Below are positions 24,669-33,920 of a stretch of DNA of 64,000 bases, piece after piece. The stretch spans positions 558,001 through 622,000 of the forward strand of contig NZ_CP049868.1 in assembly GCF_011303555.1 (NCBI RefSeq), written 5' to 3'. Every line of letters starts with the position of its first letter. The stretch's first letter is position 1. The notes beneath the pieces are model-generated. The model worked only from the letters and a program-made list of their open reading frames with translations. It was not told the origin of the DNA and did no database searches. The DNA is from Pedobacter sp. HDW13 (GTDB lineage: Bacteria; Bacteroidota; Bacteroidia; Sphingobacteriales; Sphingobacteriaceae). A program made the translations under genes and the position numbers.

Positions 24669-25727
24669 ATGCCTACAACAACGCTAATAACAAACGAAAT
24701 GACTTCAGCTTTGAATGCGAAATTTGAACATTTATCGCTTTTGGTTGGCAATACGCCCATGTTAGAGCTAACCTATAGCCTTAATGGCAAAACAGGTAAA
24801 ATTTATGTAAAGTGCGAACATTACAACCTAACGGGTAGCATTAAAGACAGGATGGCGCTTTATACATTAAAGAAAGCCTATGCTGAAGGTAAAATTAAAC
24901 CCGGCGATAAAATTGTTGAAGCAACCAGTGGCAATACCGGAATCGCATTTGCCGCAATTGGTAAAGCCTTAGGCCATCCGGTTACGATTATTATGCCCAA
25001 CTGGCTAAGCAAAGAGCGCATGGACATTATCAAAAGCCTGGGTGCAGAGATTGTTTTGGTTAGCAAAGAAGAAGGCGGCTTTATTGGCAGCATTAAACTG
25101 GCCGAATACATGGCGGCAAACAACCCCAATGTATTTTTGCCTAAACAATTCGAAAATATAGCCAACCCGGAAGCACACGAATATACCACAGGTAAAGAAA
25201 TCTGGGAACAACTGCAGCTGAAAAGCCTGTGTCCCGATGCCTTTGTAGCCGGCGTAGGTACAGGTGGCACCATTATGGGCGTTGGAAATTTCCTAAAAAA
25301 GCAAAAAAACACTGTAAAAATCCACCCGCTTGAGCCTGCAGAATCGCCAACCTTAACTACAGGATATAAAGTGGGCAGTCATAGGATTCAGGGGATTTCT
25401 GATGAATTTATACCTGAAATTGTTAAGCTCAACCAGCTAGATGAAATCGTACAGGTAAACGATGGCGATGCCATATTGATGGCCCAAAAACTTGCCCAAA
25501 AACTTGGTCTTGCCGTAGGTATCTCATCGGGTGCAAATGTAATCGGAGCCATTAAAAAACAGCAGGAAATGGGCGCAGATAGCTGTGTGGTAACCATTTT
25601 TTCGGATAGCAATAAAAAATATTTAAGCACCGATTTAATGCGCGAAGAACCGGTTAAAGCAGGTTACATCACCCCAGACGTAGAATTTCTCGATTATCAG
25701 GCTTTTAGCAGATTAAACGGTCAGTAA
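24669..25727 (+). CDS. cysteine synthase-family PLP enzyme
   Basis: A 352-residue fold-type II PLP enzyme. The PLP lysine is Lys59 in [13 protein letters not shown]; the phosphate-binding loop is [13 protein letters not shown] and the substrate loop [17 protein letters not shown]. It resembles O-acetylserine sulfhydrylase (CysK/CysM) but is about 40 residues longer than CysK, and the C-terminal tail ([23 protein letters not shown]) is distinct. It could make cysteine, or use another beta-replacement substrate. The divergent Lrp-type regulator is the likely controller. A DsbD-type pair follows 67 bp later. Confidence 0.85.
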   Translation: MPTTTLITNEMTSALNAKFEHLSLLVGNTPMLELTYSLNGKTGKIYVKCEHYNLTGSIKDRMALYTLKKAYAEGKIKPGDKIVEATSGNTGIAFAAIGKALGHPVTIIMPNWLSKERMDIIKSLGAEIVLVSKEEGGFIGSIKLAEYMAANNPNVFLPKQFENIANPEAHEYTTGKEIWEQLQLKSLCPDAFVAGVGTGGTIMGVGNFLKKQKNTVKIHPLEPAESPTLTTGYKVGSHRIQGISDEFIPEIVKLNQLDEIVQVNDGDAILMAQKLAQKLGLAVGISSGANVIGAIKKQQEMGADSCVVTIFSDSNKKYLSTDLMREEPVKAGYITPDVEFLDYQAFSRLNGQ

Positions 25728-25794
25728 GCCCTGTCTAATCATTCCGCATTCAAATCAACAACCCTAAATCAATATTAAACCAATAAACAACCAA

Positions 25795-26244
25795 ATGAAA
25801 AAAATCACCCTATTATGCTGTTTCGTTTGCTTAATCAGCTTAAGCAGTTACAGCCAGATTTTAAAACCGGTAACCTGGAGCTACGCAGCTAAAAAAACAA
25901 GCCCAACTACAGCTACCGTATTTATCAAAGCAACAGTCGAAAGTGGCTGGCACTTGTACTCGCAATTTGTTAAAGATGGTGGTCCGGTTAAAACCACTTT
26001 TACCTTTCCTGTTGCAAAAGATTTCACTTTAGTAGGCAAAACCATCGAACCAAAGGCTGTTACCAAGTATGAAGCAACTTTTAAAATGGACGTAAGCTAT
26101 TTTGAAAACTCGGTAGTTTTTCAACAAAAAATTAAGCTGAAAGGCAAAAATGCTGTAGTAAAAGGTAGCGTAGAGTTTATGGTATGCGACGATAAACAAT
26201 GCCTGCCACCAGAGCAAGTAGATTTCAGTATCCCTGTAAAATAA
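25795..26244 (+). CDS. stand-alone DsbD N-terminal (alpha) domain protein
   Basis: A 149-residue protein with a signal peptide (MKKITLLCCFVCLISLSSYS). The mature part is the immunoglobulin-like DsbD N-terminal domain (VTWSYAAKKTSPTTATVFIKATVESGWHLYSQF...GSVEFMVCDDKQCLPPEQVDFSI). The pair Cys131/Cys136 in CDDKQC corresponds to the redox pair of the DsbD alpha domain. In E. coli this domain is fused to the membrane part; here it is a separate gene, 10 bp upstream of the gene for the membrane and thioredoxin parts. It should pass electrons to periplasmic thiol proteins. Confidence 0.85.
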   Translation: MKKITLLCCFVCLISLSSYSQILKPVTWSYAAKKTSPTTATVFIKATVESGWHLYSQFVKDGGPVKTTFTFPVAKDFTLVGKTIEPKAVTKYEATFKMDVSYFENSVVFQQKIKLKGKNAVVKGSVEFMVCDDKQCLPPEQVDFSIPVK

Positions 26245-26254
26245 ATAATAGCAG

Positions 26255-27898
26255 ATGATATCCTTTAAAAAAATCTGTCTCGGATTGCTGTTTTTCTGTG
26301 CTGTATCCTTAACCGGATATGCACAGGACAGCACCAGTACCGACGACCTGACTTTTACCGAAATTAAACCGGAAACAACCGATACAACTGTTAAAGCAGC
26401 TGAAACGATTAACAAAGTAGCCGATAGCACTACAACAGATTCAAAAAAGCTTGCCCCACAGCCCGAGGCACAGAAAACCCTTTGGGGTATTTTTATTGCA
26501 GGTTTTGTTGGCGGTTTAGCGGCTTTGCTTATGCCTTGCATCTTCCCTATGCTTCCATTAACAGTAAGCTTTTTTACCAAGGGATCGGAAAAGGGAAAAG
26601 CTTTTGGACGGGCAGCACTCTATGGCTTCTTCATTATTCTGATTTACGTAGTACTGGGCCTTTTGGTTACCGTAATTTTTGGTGCTGATGCATTAAATAA
26701 CCTTTCTACAAATGGCATCTTTAATTTCTTTTTCTTTTTGCTCCTGGTTGTTTTCGCAGCTTCGTTTTTAGGTGCTTTCGAAATTACATTACCATCGAGC
26801 TGGGTAAATAAAATGGATGCCAATTCGGATAAAGGTGGCATAGCCGGACTGTTTTTTATGGCTGGCACCCTGGCTCTGGTATCTTTCTCGTGTACCGGTC
26901 CAATTATTGGTACTTTATTGGTACAGGCTGCAACAACGGGTGCATTATTAGGTCCTGCAATTGGCATGTTTGGCTTTTCACTTGCGCTGGCTATTCCTTT
27001 TGCATTATTTGCCTTATTTCCATCTGCTATGCAAAAGCTACCCAAATCAGGCGGCTGGTTAAACAGTGTAAAAGTAGTTTTGGGCTTCCTTGAACTGGCC
27101 TTTGCCCTAAAGTTTTTAAGTAATGTAGATTTAGCCTACCATTGGGAATGGTTTGACCGCGAAATATTCCTGGCCTTGTGGATCGTTATTTTCGGTATGA
27201 TGGGCATTTACCTTTTGGGCAAACTTAAATTTTCGCACGATAGCCCTTTAAATTCCATCTCGGTACCACGGCTTTTCCTGGCTACCATTGTACTGGCCTT
27301 TACTGTTTATTTAATCCCGGGTATGTGGGGTGCGCCATTGCGTAGTGTTTCGGCCTTTTTGCCGCCACAGGAAACCCAGGATTTCGATTTATACACCTCA
27401 GGTTTACTTACCGGAAAGTCAACCACAAACGATGGCCCGCATAAATATGCCGATAAATTTCATGCCCCGTTAAAACTGAATGCCTACTTCGATTATGAGG
27501 AAGGTTTGGCACAAGCTAAAAAACAAAACAAGCCTGTATTAATCGATTTTACCGGACATGCCTGCGTAAACTGCAGAAAAATGGAAGCCAATGTTTGGCC
27601 TGACCGCGATATTTTAAAAATGATCAGTGAAGATTACATCCTGATCCAGTTATATGTAGACGATAAATCGGAGCTGGCCCCTGCTGATGTAGTGACAACC
27701 CCTGAAGGAAAAAAACTAAATACCATCGGCAAAAAATGGAGCGATTTGCAGGCCAGAAAATTCCAGTCTAATTCGCAGCCATTTTATGTACTGCTCGATC
27801 CTAAAACTGAGGCCCTACTGGCACATCCACAGGGAGCAGATTACGAAATAGCCAATTATAAAAAATTTCTCGAAAGCGGCTTAAACGCTTTTAAATAG
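26255..27898 (+). CDS. dsbD: DsbD-type thiol:disulfide interchange protein (beta-gamma)
   Basis: A 547-residue protein: signal or anchor (residues 1-23), a Thr/Asp-rich linker (25-75), an eight-helix CcdA-like membrane domain with redox cysteines Cys95 (LMPCIFPMLPL) and Cys213 (SFSCTGPIIGT), and a C-terminal thioredoxin domain with Cys437/Cys440 (GHACVNCRKME). It moves electrons from cytoplasmic thioredoxin to the periplasm. The alpha domain is encoded by the gene just upstream, so the pair makes a split DsbD. A strong terminator follows at 27957-27992. Confidence 0.9.
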   Translation: MISFKKICLGLLFFCAVSLTGYAQDSTSTDDLTFTEIKPETTDTTVKAAETINKVADSTTTDSKKLAPQPEAQKTLWGIFIAGFVGGLAALLMPCIFPMLPLTVSFFTKGSEKGKAFGRAALYGFFIILIYVVLGLLVTVIFGADALNNLSTNGIFNFFFFLLLVVFAASFLGAFEITLPSSWVNKMDANSDKGGIAGLFFMAGTLALVSFSCTGPIIGTLLVQAATTGALLGPAIGMFGFSLALAIPFALFALFPSAMQKLPKSGGWLNSVKVVLGFLELAFALKFLSNVDLAYHWEWFDREIFLALWIVIFGMMGIYLLGKLKFSHDSPLNSISVPRLFLATIVLAFTVYLIPGMWGAPLRSVSAFLPPQETQDFDLYTSGLLTGKSTTNDGPHKYADKFHAPLKLNAYFDYEEGLAQAKKQNKPVLIDFTGHACVNCRKMEANVWPDRDILKMISEDYILIQLYVDDKSELAPADVVTTPEGKKLNTIGKKWSDLQARKFQSNSQPFYVLLDPKTEALLAHPQGADYEIANYKKFLESGLNAFK

Positions 27899-27956
27899 CA
27901 AACCGGTGGTAGAAGTTAGGAGCTACCAGCGTGATTTTAATTTTAGTTAATGATAG

Positions 27957-27992
27957 TAAGGGCAGTACTGGATAGTATGCCCTTATTTTTTT
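27957..27992 (+). terminator. intrinsic terminator after dsbD
   Basis: 8-bp outer stem (27957-27964 with 27978-27985) extended by an inner TACT/AGTA pair, followed by T7. It lies 59 bp after the dsbD stop. Confidence 0.85.
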
Positions 27993-28053
27993 CAATCCTT
28001 ATCCACTCAGTTCCCTTGCCCTCTCCACTTTAGCCACCAAGCTGTTGCCGCTT

Positions 28054-28069
28054 GCAGGACGGGACAGGA
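28054..28069 (+). promoter_or_regulatory. candidate operator copy 1, upstream of susC1
   Basis: GCAGGA-CGGG-ACAGGA: a direct repeat of CAGGA with 10-bp period. Same orientation as susC1, 383 bp before its start. Three further copies occur in the window (35593, 35694, 59467), each upstream of a carbohydrate-use gene. Confidence 0.6.
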
Positions 28070-28383
28070 CAGATTAGCCAAATAAAAGCGCTACCCTCGT
28101 ATAACCAAGTATATTCTTCTGCAGGAATTTTCCTCCTGGTTACAGTAAAAGTACATCACCATTAAATATGAACACTATGAGCAAACAAAACAACAATCTT
28201 CCAATGCAACCGATTACACAAATACACGTCAGCTTAACGCTTTTTAAAGTATAGCCCTGCGTATTTTTTTGTAAAAACTTCAATACCAAATCAATAAACT
28301 AACAAAATTCTTCATTAAAAAAATCACCAGTAGCGGCCAGGCAAGGCTGTTGCATGGTCGGGCTAAATCAAAGCACTCGAAAA

Positions 28384-28416
28384 CAGGTAGCCTGTTGCAC
28401 TAAAACAAGCTACCTG
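28384..28416. repeat. hairpin in the susC1 leader
   Basis: Perfect 8-bp arms at 28384-28391 and 28409-28416, 36 bp before the susC1 start. It could affect translation; no T-run follows. Confidence 0.45.
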
Positions 28417-28452
28417 GACAAATAACCAAATATTTATAAAACCAAATCAATT

Positions 28453-31400
28453 ATGGATCTTAATCTTTATCCAGAAAACCCACAGCGGCAGCGAGGCGCT
28501 TCCTGCAGGAAACTCCTGGTAACCGGCATGTCGGCATTAACCCTATTCTGTATTGCCGAACCGCTAAATGCAAAGGCCAATGCTTTTAACGCAGCAATTC
28601 ACATTAATACTTTGAACAAGAAATGGGATACCACCATCAAAGGAAAAATTGTGGATGAAAAGGGAGAAACTTTAGTGGGCGTGAGCATTAGGGTAAAGGG
28701 CACAAGCCTGGTAACCAGTACCGATGCCAATGGAGCTTTTTCAATTACGATACCTTCATCGGTGAGCAACCCGGTTTTGGAGGTTTCGTACATTGGTTAT
28801 ACCACACAAGAGGTACCCGTTGGTGGAAAAACAACAATCAGCATTCAGCTAAAAAGCTCAACCAACGACCTGGAAGAAGTGGTGGTAGTAGGTTACAATA
28901 CCGTTAAAAAGAGCGATTTAACCGGTGCAGTAGTAAGCGTGGGCGCAAAAGAAATCAGATCGAGGCCGGTAACCAATGCCCTGCAAGCCATGCAAGGTAA
29001 AGCGGCTGGGGTAGATATTACTTCAAATGAGCGGCCAGGCCAGGTTGGCGATATTAAAATCCGTGGTCTACGTTCATTAAAAGCCAGCAATTCGCCATTA
29101 TTTGTAGTGGATGGAATTCCGTTGCAGGCTGGTGGTATTGATGCCATCAACCCTAACGACATCGAAAACATCGATGTTTTAAAAGATGCCTCGGCAACAG
29201 CCATTTACGGTTCGCGTGGTGCAAACGGTGTAGTATTGGTAACCACTAAAAAAGGTAAAACCGGCAGACTAACCATGGATTACGTAGGTACTGCAACCAT
29301 AGAAACCTTAAACGACAGGATGGACATGATGAACTCTGCACAATATATCGAGTTTCGTCGCGATGCATTCAGGGCATTACCGACAACAGATGTTAGGAAA
29401 TACCCGGCTGTAGCCACTTTAGCTAAAGACAGAGAAATTTTTGCCGGAGACCCTTACGTGCTTGAAAACATAGAAAAAGGATGGGTAAATGGTGTGTATG
29501 ATGGCAGTTTGGTTCCAACTACCGATTGGGGAGATCTGGTAACCCGGACCGGAATTACCCAGGATCACGTATTAAGTGTAAGTGGTGGTACCGATAAAAT
29601 AAAGGCTTACGGATCTTTTGGTTACCTGAATCAAACCGGGACACAACTGGGCCAGGATTTCGAAAGGTACAGTGGTAAATTAAGTGTAGAAATTAACCCC
29701 GTTAAGTGGTTTAAAATGGGGCTCAATGTAACCGCAACCTATGGTTTGCAAAACTATGGTTTTGTTGCAGCAAGTGCTTCGGGTGCGGGCAATATATATG
29801 CGGCCGCAAGGGGCATGTTGCCGATGGCTATCCCTTACGATCCGAGCGGCAACCGAATTAATTTGCCCGGTGGCGATATCAATATCCAAAACCCCATTCT
29901 CGAAGCCGATTATAACATCAATTTACGTAAAACATTAAGAACCCTGGGTTCAGCCTTTGCTGAAGTAAACATTTTAAAAGGATTAAAATACCGCATCAAC
30001 TTTGGCCCCGATTTTTCAAATTTCTATAACGGAAAATACCAGGATGCAAAATCGGTAAACCGCGATGCAGGCATACCTGGTTCGGTTAACAACTATGCAC
30101 AACTAAACCAAAGCAACAAGTTTGCCTACACACTCGACCATTTATTATATTACGATAAAACCATTAATAAACACAGCTTTGGAGTAACCTTATTGCAAAG
30201 TTCTTCGCTGTTTCAGGATGAATCTTCGTCATTAACAGGCAGTAAAATCAATTTAATTGCACCACTTTGGTACGGATTAAGGGCCGGAAGTATTACCGCT
30301 TTGGATGGATTTGACACCGATTTTAGAAAATCTACACTCGAATCGTACATGGCCCGGGTAAACTATAGCTATGATAACAAGTACCTGTTAACCGCGTCGC
30401 TCCGTTCAGATGGGGCATCACAATTGGCCGAAGGCAACAAATGGGACTTTTTCCCTTCAGCAGCTTTAGCTTGGCGTATAGATCAGGAAGATTTCATGAA
30501 AAACATCAAATGGGTAAGTCAGTTGAAATTGCGCCTTGGTGTGGGTAGTACAGGTAACTCTTCAGTAGATATTGGCAGTACGCTGGGGCTTTTACAACCA
30601 CTAACCTATACCTTTGGCAGCGCTGCTCAGATCGGTTATGTGGCTTCCGACGCTTCTTTGGCCAATCCAATTTCTTTCCCGAATAAATTACTGGGTTGGG
30701 AAAAAACACAGCAATATAACCTGGGTTTGGATTTCGACTTACTGAAAGGAAGAATCAGCGGTTCATTAGACCTCTATAAATCTAAAACAACCGACTTGAT
30801 TCTACTCAAAAAGATCAACATCATTAATGGTTACCCTACCTCTTTTGATAACATCGGCTCGACAAAAAACAAAGGACTCGATTTAACCATCAATACGGTT
30901 AACGTGAGGTCGAAAGATTTCAGCTGGGAATCTACGCTGAATTTCTCTACCAGCAGGGATGAGATTGTTAAACTAAACGGTGGCGACATGGTTGCCGACC
31001 TTTTCTTTATTGGAAACGGCATTAGTGTGGCTTACGATTATGTAAAAGATGGCATCTGGCAAGATACTCCGGAAGACAAAATACTGCGCGATAAGTTTAG
31101 TGCAAACGGACAAACCTTTTTACCCGGAAGCATTAAAATAAGGGATTTGAATGGCGATTTTAAAATCGATGCCAATAACGACCGTCAGGTGTTAGGCCGT
31201 TACACCCCCAGCTGGACAGGTGGTATTACCAATACCTTTAACTACAAGGGTTTTGACCTTTCTGTTTTTATCATTGCGCGTTACAACTTCTTAATTGCTA
31301 CAGGTGCAGAAGCCTTACAGGGTCGTTTTGCACAACGTGTATTGGATTACTGGACGCCAACCAACCCAACCAACGATTATCCGGCACCTAACTACGGCAG

Positions 31401-31650
31401 TGCGGCAGGCGATCAGTTTAAAAGCGCAATGAACTATCAGGATGGTTCATTTATTAAAGTTAGAAATATATCATTAGGCTACAATTTCGCAGAAAATATC
31501 ACTAAAAAACTAACACTTTCCAGACTCAGGGTTTATGCACAGATGATTAATCCAGGCCTGATCTATTCGAAAGTTAAATGGATTGACCCCGATTTAGGCG
31601 GTTCTACATTTAACAGAGGTGTTGTATTTGGCATTAACGCCAGTTTCTAA
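28453..31650 (+). CDS. SusC/RagA TonB-dependent glycan transporter 1
   Basis: A 1065-residue outer-membrane transporter. After a long N-terminal segment (residues 1-42, with the hydrophobic part GMSALTLFCIAEPLNAKA) comes a carboxypeptidase D-like regulatory domain (IKGKIVDEKGETLVGVSIRVKGTSLVTSTDANGAFSI), a TonB box region (DLEEVVVVGYNTVKK), the plug (GVDITSNERPGQVGDIKIRGLRS...LFVVDGIPL...IENIDVLKDASATAIYGSRGANGVVLVTTKKG) and the beta-barrel. It imports oligosaccharides with its SusD partner, encoded next. Its N-terminus is longer than usual; a start at residue 26 (MSALTLF) is possible. A shared operator-like element lies in its leader. Confidence 0.9.
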   Translation: MDLNLYPENPQRQRGASCRKLLVTGMSALTLFCIAEPLNAKANAFNAAIHINTLNKKWDTTIKGKIVDEKGETLVGVSIRVKGTSLVTSTDANGAFSITIPSSVSNPVLEVSYIGYTTQEVPVGGKTTISIQLKSSTNDLEEVVVVGYNTVKKSDLTGAVVSVGAKEIRSRPVTNALQAMQGKAAGVDITSNERPGQVGDIKIRGLRSLKASNSPLFVVDGIPLQAGGIDAINPNDIENIDVLKDASATAIYGSRGANGVVLVTTKKGKTGRLTMDYVGTATIETLNDRMDMMNSAQYIEFRRDAFRALPTTDVRKYPAVATLAKDREIFAGDPYVLENIEKGWVNGVYDGSLVPTTDWGDLVTRTGITQDHVLSVSGGTDKIKAYGSFGYLNQTGTQLGQDFERYSGKLSVEINPVKWFKMGLNVTATYGLQNYGFVAASASGAGNIYAAARGMLPMAIPYDPSGNRINLPGGDINIQNPILEADYNINLRKTLRTLGSAFAEVNILKGLKYRINFGPDFSNFYNGKYQDAKSVNRDAGIPGSVNNYAQLNQSNKFAYTLDHLLYYDKTINKHSFGVTLLQSSSLFQDESSSLTGSKINLIAPLWYGLRAGSITALDGFDTDFRKSTLESYMARVNYSYDNKYLLTASLRSDGASQLAEGNKWDFFPSAALAWRIDQEDFMKNIKWVSQLKLRLGVGSTGNSSVDIGSTLGLLQPLTYTFGSAAQIGYVASDASLANPISFPNKLLGWEKTQQYNLGLDFDLLKGRISGSLDLYKSKTTDLILLKKINIINGYPTSFDNIGSTKNKGLDLTINTVNVRSKDFSWESTLNFSTSRDEIVKLNGGDMVADLFFIGNGISVAYDYVKDGIWQDTPEDKILRDKFSANGQTFLPGSIKIRDLNGDFKIDANNDRQVLGRYTPSWTGGITNTFNYKGFDLSVFIIARYNFLIATGAEALQGRFAQRVLDYWTPTNPTNDYPAPNYGSAAGDQFKSAMNYQDGSFIKVRNISLGYNFAENITKKLTLSRLRVYAQMINPGLIYSKVKWIDPDLGGSTFNRGVVFGINASF

Positions 31651-31669
31651 GGAATTAAAAAGATTGATT

Positions 31670-33667
31670 ATGAAAAAGATTGTAAATATTATATCAGGAG
31701 TGGCATTGCTAGGTGGGCTAATGATCCTGCCAACATCCTGTAAAAAAAGTTTTCTGGATGAAGAAGTGATTAACTCGCGCAATACATCCGACTTTCAAAA
31801 AACCGAGGGATTAGATGGTCTGGTTATCGGGATGTACCAAAGTTTAAAATTTCACTTTAACTATACCTGGGCCTACACCAGCACCAATTACGGGGTTGAT
31901 GAATTTACAGTAGGCGGCGACAGAACCGAACAGATGTGGAACTCTTATGACGGGACTTTAAATTCGTTTAATGTAGATGTGCAGGCTGTTTTCGACAACA
32001 TGTACACCAATATCAATTCGGCCAATATTGTAATTAAAAACGTGCCCCTTTATTATACAGGTGCCAATAAAAATACCCGTTTAGGAGAAGGTTACTTTAT
32101 GCGTGCTTTCGACTATTTTAAACTGGTTAAACAATATGGAGGTGTGCCTTTACAGCTCGAAGCGTTAGATGTAATTAAAGATGAGTTTACCAGAAACACA
32201 GCCAAGGAAGTTTACGAACAGGTGATCCAGGATTTTACGCAAGCCTATAACCTGCTACCAACAACAGCATCAGAAAGAGGCAGGATTACCAAATGGGCCG
32301 CTGCACATTTTCTGGCCAAAGCCTATCTCTTCCGTGCCAGCGAAATAAACAACGACTGGAATAGCGAGACCAAAACAGCCGACTTACAAAATGCCATTAA
32401 ATATGCAGATTTGGTAATTGGCAGCGGTCAGCACAGTCTGGCAACAAACTACAGCGATCTGTGGAACTTCACCACCGTTGATGGGGCAAACGAAACCAAC
32501 AAGGAAGTTATTTTAGCTGCACAATTTTCGAACAACACCGCAACACAGGGAAGGTACGGTAACCAGATTCATCTTTACTATCCATCCGTTTACCAAACCT
32601 TACCAGGAATGATCCGCGACATTGCCGGAGGAAGGGAATTTCAGCGTTTGAGATCTACAGATTATGCTTTGGATGTTTTTGACCGCGTTAACGATTCTAG
32701 GTTCTGGAAAAGTTTTAAAACACATTACGTTTCCAACAATGCGGCCAGCATACCGAAGTGGGTTAAGGGCAGTGCCCCAACTACAGCACAAGAAGGTCAG
32801 CCAAAATTTACAGTTGGCGAAGAAGCTGCTTTATACATTGTTAATAATGCCGGCGATACCCGCTATACCCCTATTGTTCCAAATGCCGATCCAGCTTTAC
32901 CAACCGATATTGCCCGCCGCAAACCTTCTATGTTTGTGCGGTATTTCGCTGGTCAGCCACAAAGTTATTTAAACAGTCATGGCAATTACGGCGTTAGCCA
33001 ATACGTGGCCTTATCTAAATTTATGGATGGTTCAAGAAATCTGGTGGCTTCGCAATTTGGCCAGCGCGATGGCATTTTAGCCCGCCTTGCCGAAACGTAT
33101 TTAATTGCTGCAGAAGCTTACGGCCGCTTAGGTCAGTATGCACAAGCCATTCCTTACCTAAACAGTGTGCGCGATCGTGCTGCCTATAAAGAAGGCGAAG
33201 ACCGTTCTGCTTATGTAGATGGTGGAATTGCTTACAAAACAAATCCGGCAGTAACTTCGTCCATTGTTTCCTACTCCGATAAAAACACTTATTTCGAATC
33301 GAACAATATTCCGGTTACCACCGTAAACACCTTAAGTTTAATGCACCTGAATAGTGAGGCCGATATTTTTAACTCGACCAAAGATTTTTACGATAAAGTT
33401 GGGGCAAGTTCTAATGCCGATAAATTCAATGCCTTTATTTTGGACGAACGTTCAAGAGAATTAATGGGCGAATTGATGCGTTGGGAAGACCTGGCCAGGA
33501 CTAAAACACTGGTAGCGCGTACAGCTGCATTTAACCTCGAGGCTAAACCTGTTGAGGGCAAACATTACTTGCGCCCAATTCCTCAAAGTTTCTTAGATGT
33601 ACTGAAGATAAACGGAGAGCCTTTAACACCTGCACAGAAACAAGCCATGCAAAACCCAGGCTGGTAA
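31670..33667 (+). CDS. SusD/RagB surface glycan-binding lipoprotein 1
   Basis: A 665-residue protein starting MKKIVNIISGVALLGGLMILPTSCKKSF, with lipobox LPTSC, so it is a surface lipoprotein. SusD features: N-terminal SFLDEEVINSRNTSDFQKTEGLDGLVIGMYQ, TPR-type helices (TRLGEGYFMRAFDYFKLVKQYGGVPL) and the conserved C-terminal segment FILDERSRELMGELMRWEDLARTKTL...KHYLRPIPQSFLD. It forms the lid on SusC1, 19 bp downstream. An in-frame ATG at 31619 lies inside susC1 and lacks support. A very strong terminator follows. Confidence 0.9.
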   Translation: MKKIVNIISGVALLGGLMILPTSCKKSFLDEEVINSRNTSDFQKTEGLDGLVIGMYQSLKFHFNYTWAYTSTNYGVDEFTVGGDRTEQMWNSYDGTLNSFNVDVQAVFDNMYTNINSANIVIKNVPLYYTGANKNTRLGEGYFMRAFDYFKLVKQYGGVPLQLEALDVIKDEFTRNTAKEVYEQVIQDFTQAYNLLPTTASERGRITKWAAAHFLAKAYLFRASEINNDWNSETKTADLQNAIKYADLVIGSGQHSLATNYSDLWNFTTVDGANETNKEVILAAQFSNNTATQGRYGNQIHLYYPSVYQTLPGMIRDIAGGREFQRLRSTDYALDVFDRVNDSRFWKSFKTHYVSNNAASIPKWVKGSAPTTAQEGQPKFTVGEEAALYIVNNAGDTRYTPIVPNADPALPTDIARRKPSMFVRYFAGQPQSYLNSHGNYGVSQYVALSKFMDGSRNLVASQFGQRDGILARLAETYLIAAEAYGRLGQYAQAIPYLNSVRDRAAYKEGEDRSAYVDGGIAYKTNPAVTSSIVSYSDKNTYFESNNIPVTTVNTLSLMHLNSEADIFNSTKDFYDKVGASSNADKFNAFILDERSRELMGELMRWEDLARTKTLVARTAAFNLEAKPVEGKHYLRPIPQSFLDVLKINGEPLTPAQKQAMQNPGW

Positions 33668-33686
33668 GCTTAAGCAAATACAATTA

Positions 33687-33734
33687 GCGGTGTTTAAACC
33701 AGGTATTCTACCTGGTTTAAACACCGCTTTTTTT
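33687..33734 (+). terminator. strong terminator closing the susCD1 operon
   Basis: A perfect 19-bp stem (33687-33705, 33709-33727) with a 3-nt loop and T7. It lies 20 bp after the susD1 stop. Confidence 0.95.
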
Positions 33735-33852
33735 ATAGAGAAAAATCACATCCGCCCTGAAAGCTTAATGCCATTCCTAAAAGATCTTAAAATCTGGCGT
33801 TATTCGCCTGCAGCAGCCAGGCTTCGTAACTCGCAATAACCACCACCGTGTC

Positions 33853-33885
33853 CGTCACTCCCGTACAGGCGGGAATCCCAATACA
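33853..33885. repeat. REP-like half element
   Basis: GTCACTCCCGTACAGGCGGGAATCCC belongs to the intergenic GTCAT...GGCGGGAATC family; a second copy of this type is at 63014-63041. It lies between the convergent susD1 and GH28 genes. Confidence 0.5.
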
Positions 33886-33920
33886 AAACGCTTCCCCCAA
33901 TCCAACCATACACCTACCCA

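Larger units (their letters stand above)
27993..28452. other. 460-bp leader region of susC1
   Basis: Contains the GCAGGA-N4-ACAGGA element (28054-28069), an 8-bp hairpin near the start of susC1 (arms 28384-28391, 28409-28416), and an unsupported 28-codon frame at 28168-28254. The length suggests a long 5' untranslated region or several control sites. Confidence 0.6.

Noticed and set aside
28168..28254. A 28-codon open frame (starting MNTMSKQNNN) in the susC1 leader.
   Set aside because: No ribosome-binding context, no family resemblance and polar low-complexity content; more likely untranslated leader.
28120..28527. Two similar stretches CTGCAGGAA...CTCCTGGT at 28120 and 28503 that also contain CAGGA/TCCTG half-sites.
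   Set aside because: The half-sites are inverted and not spaced as in GCAGGA-N4-ACAGGA, and the second copy lies within codons of susC1; probably coincidence.
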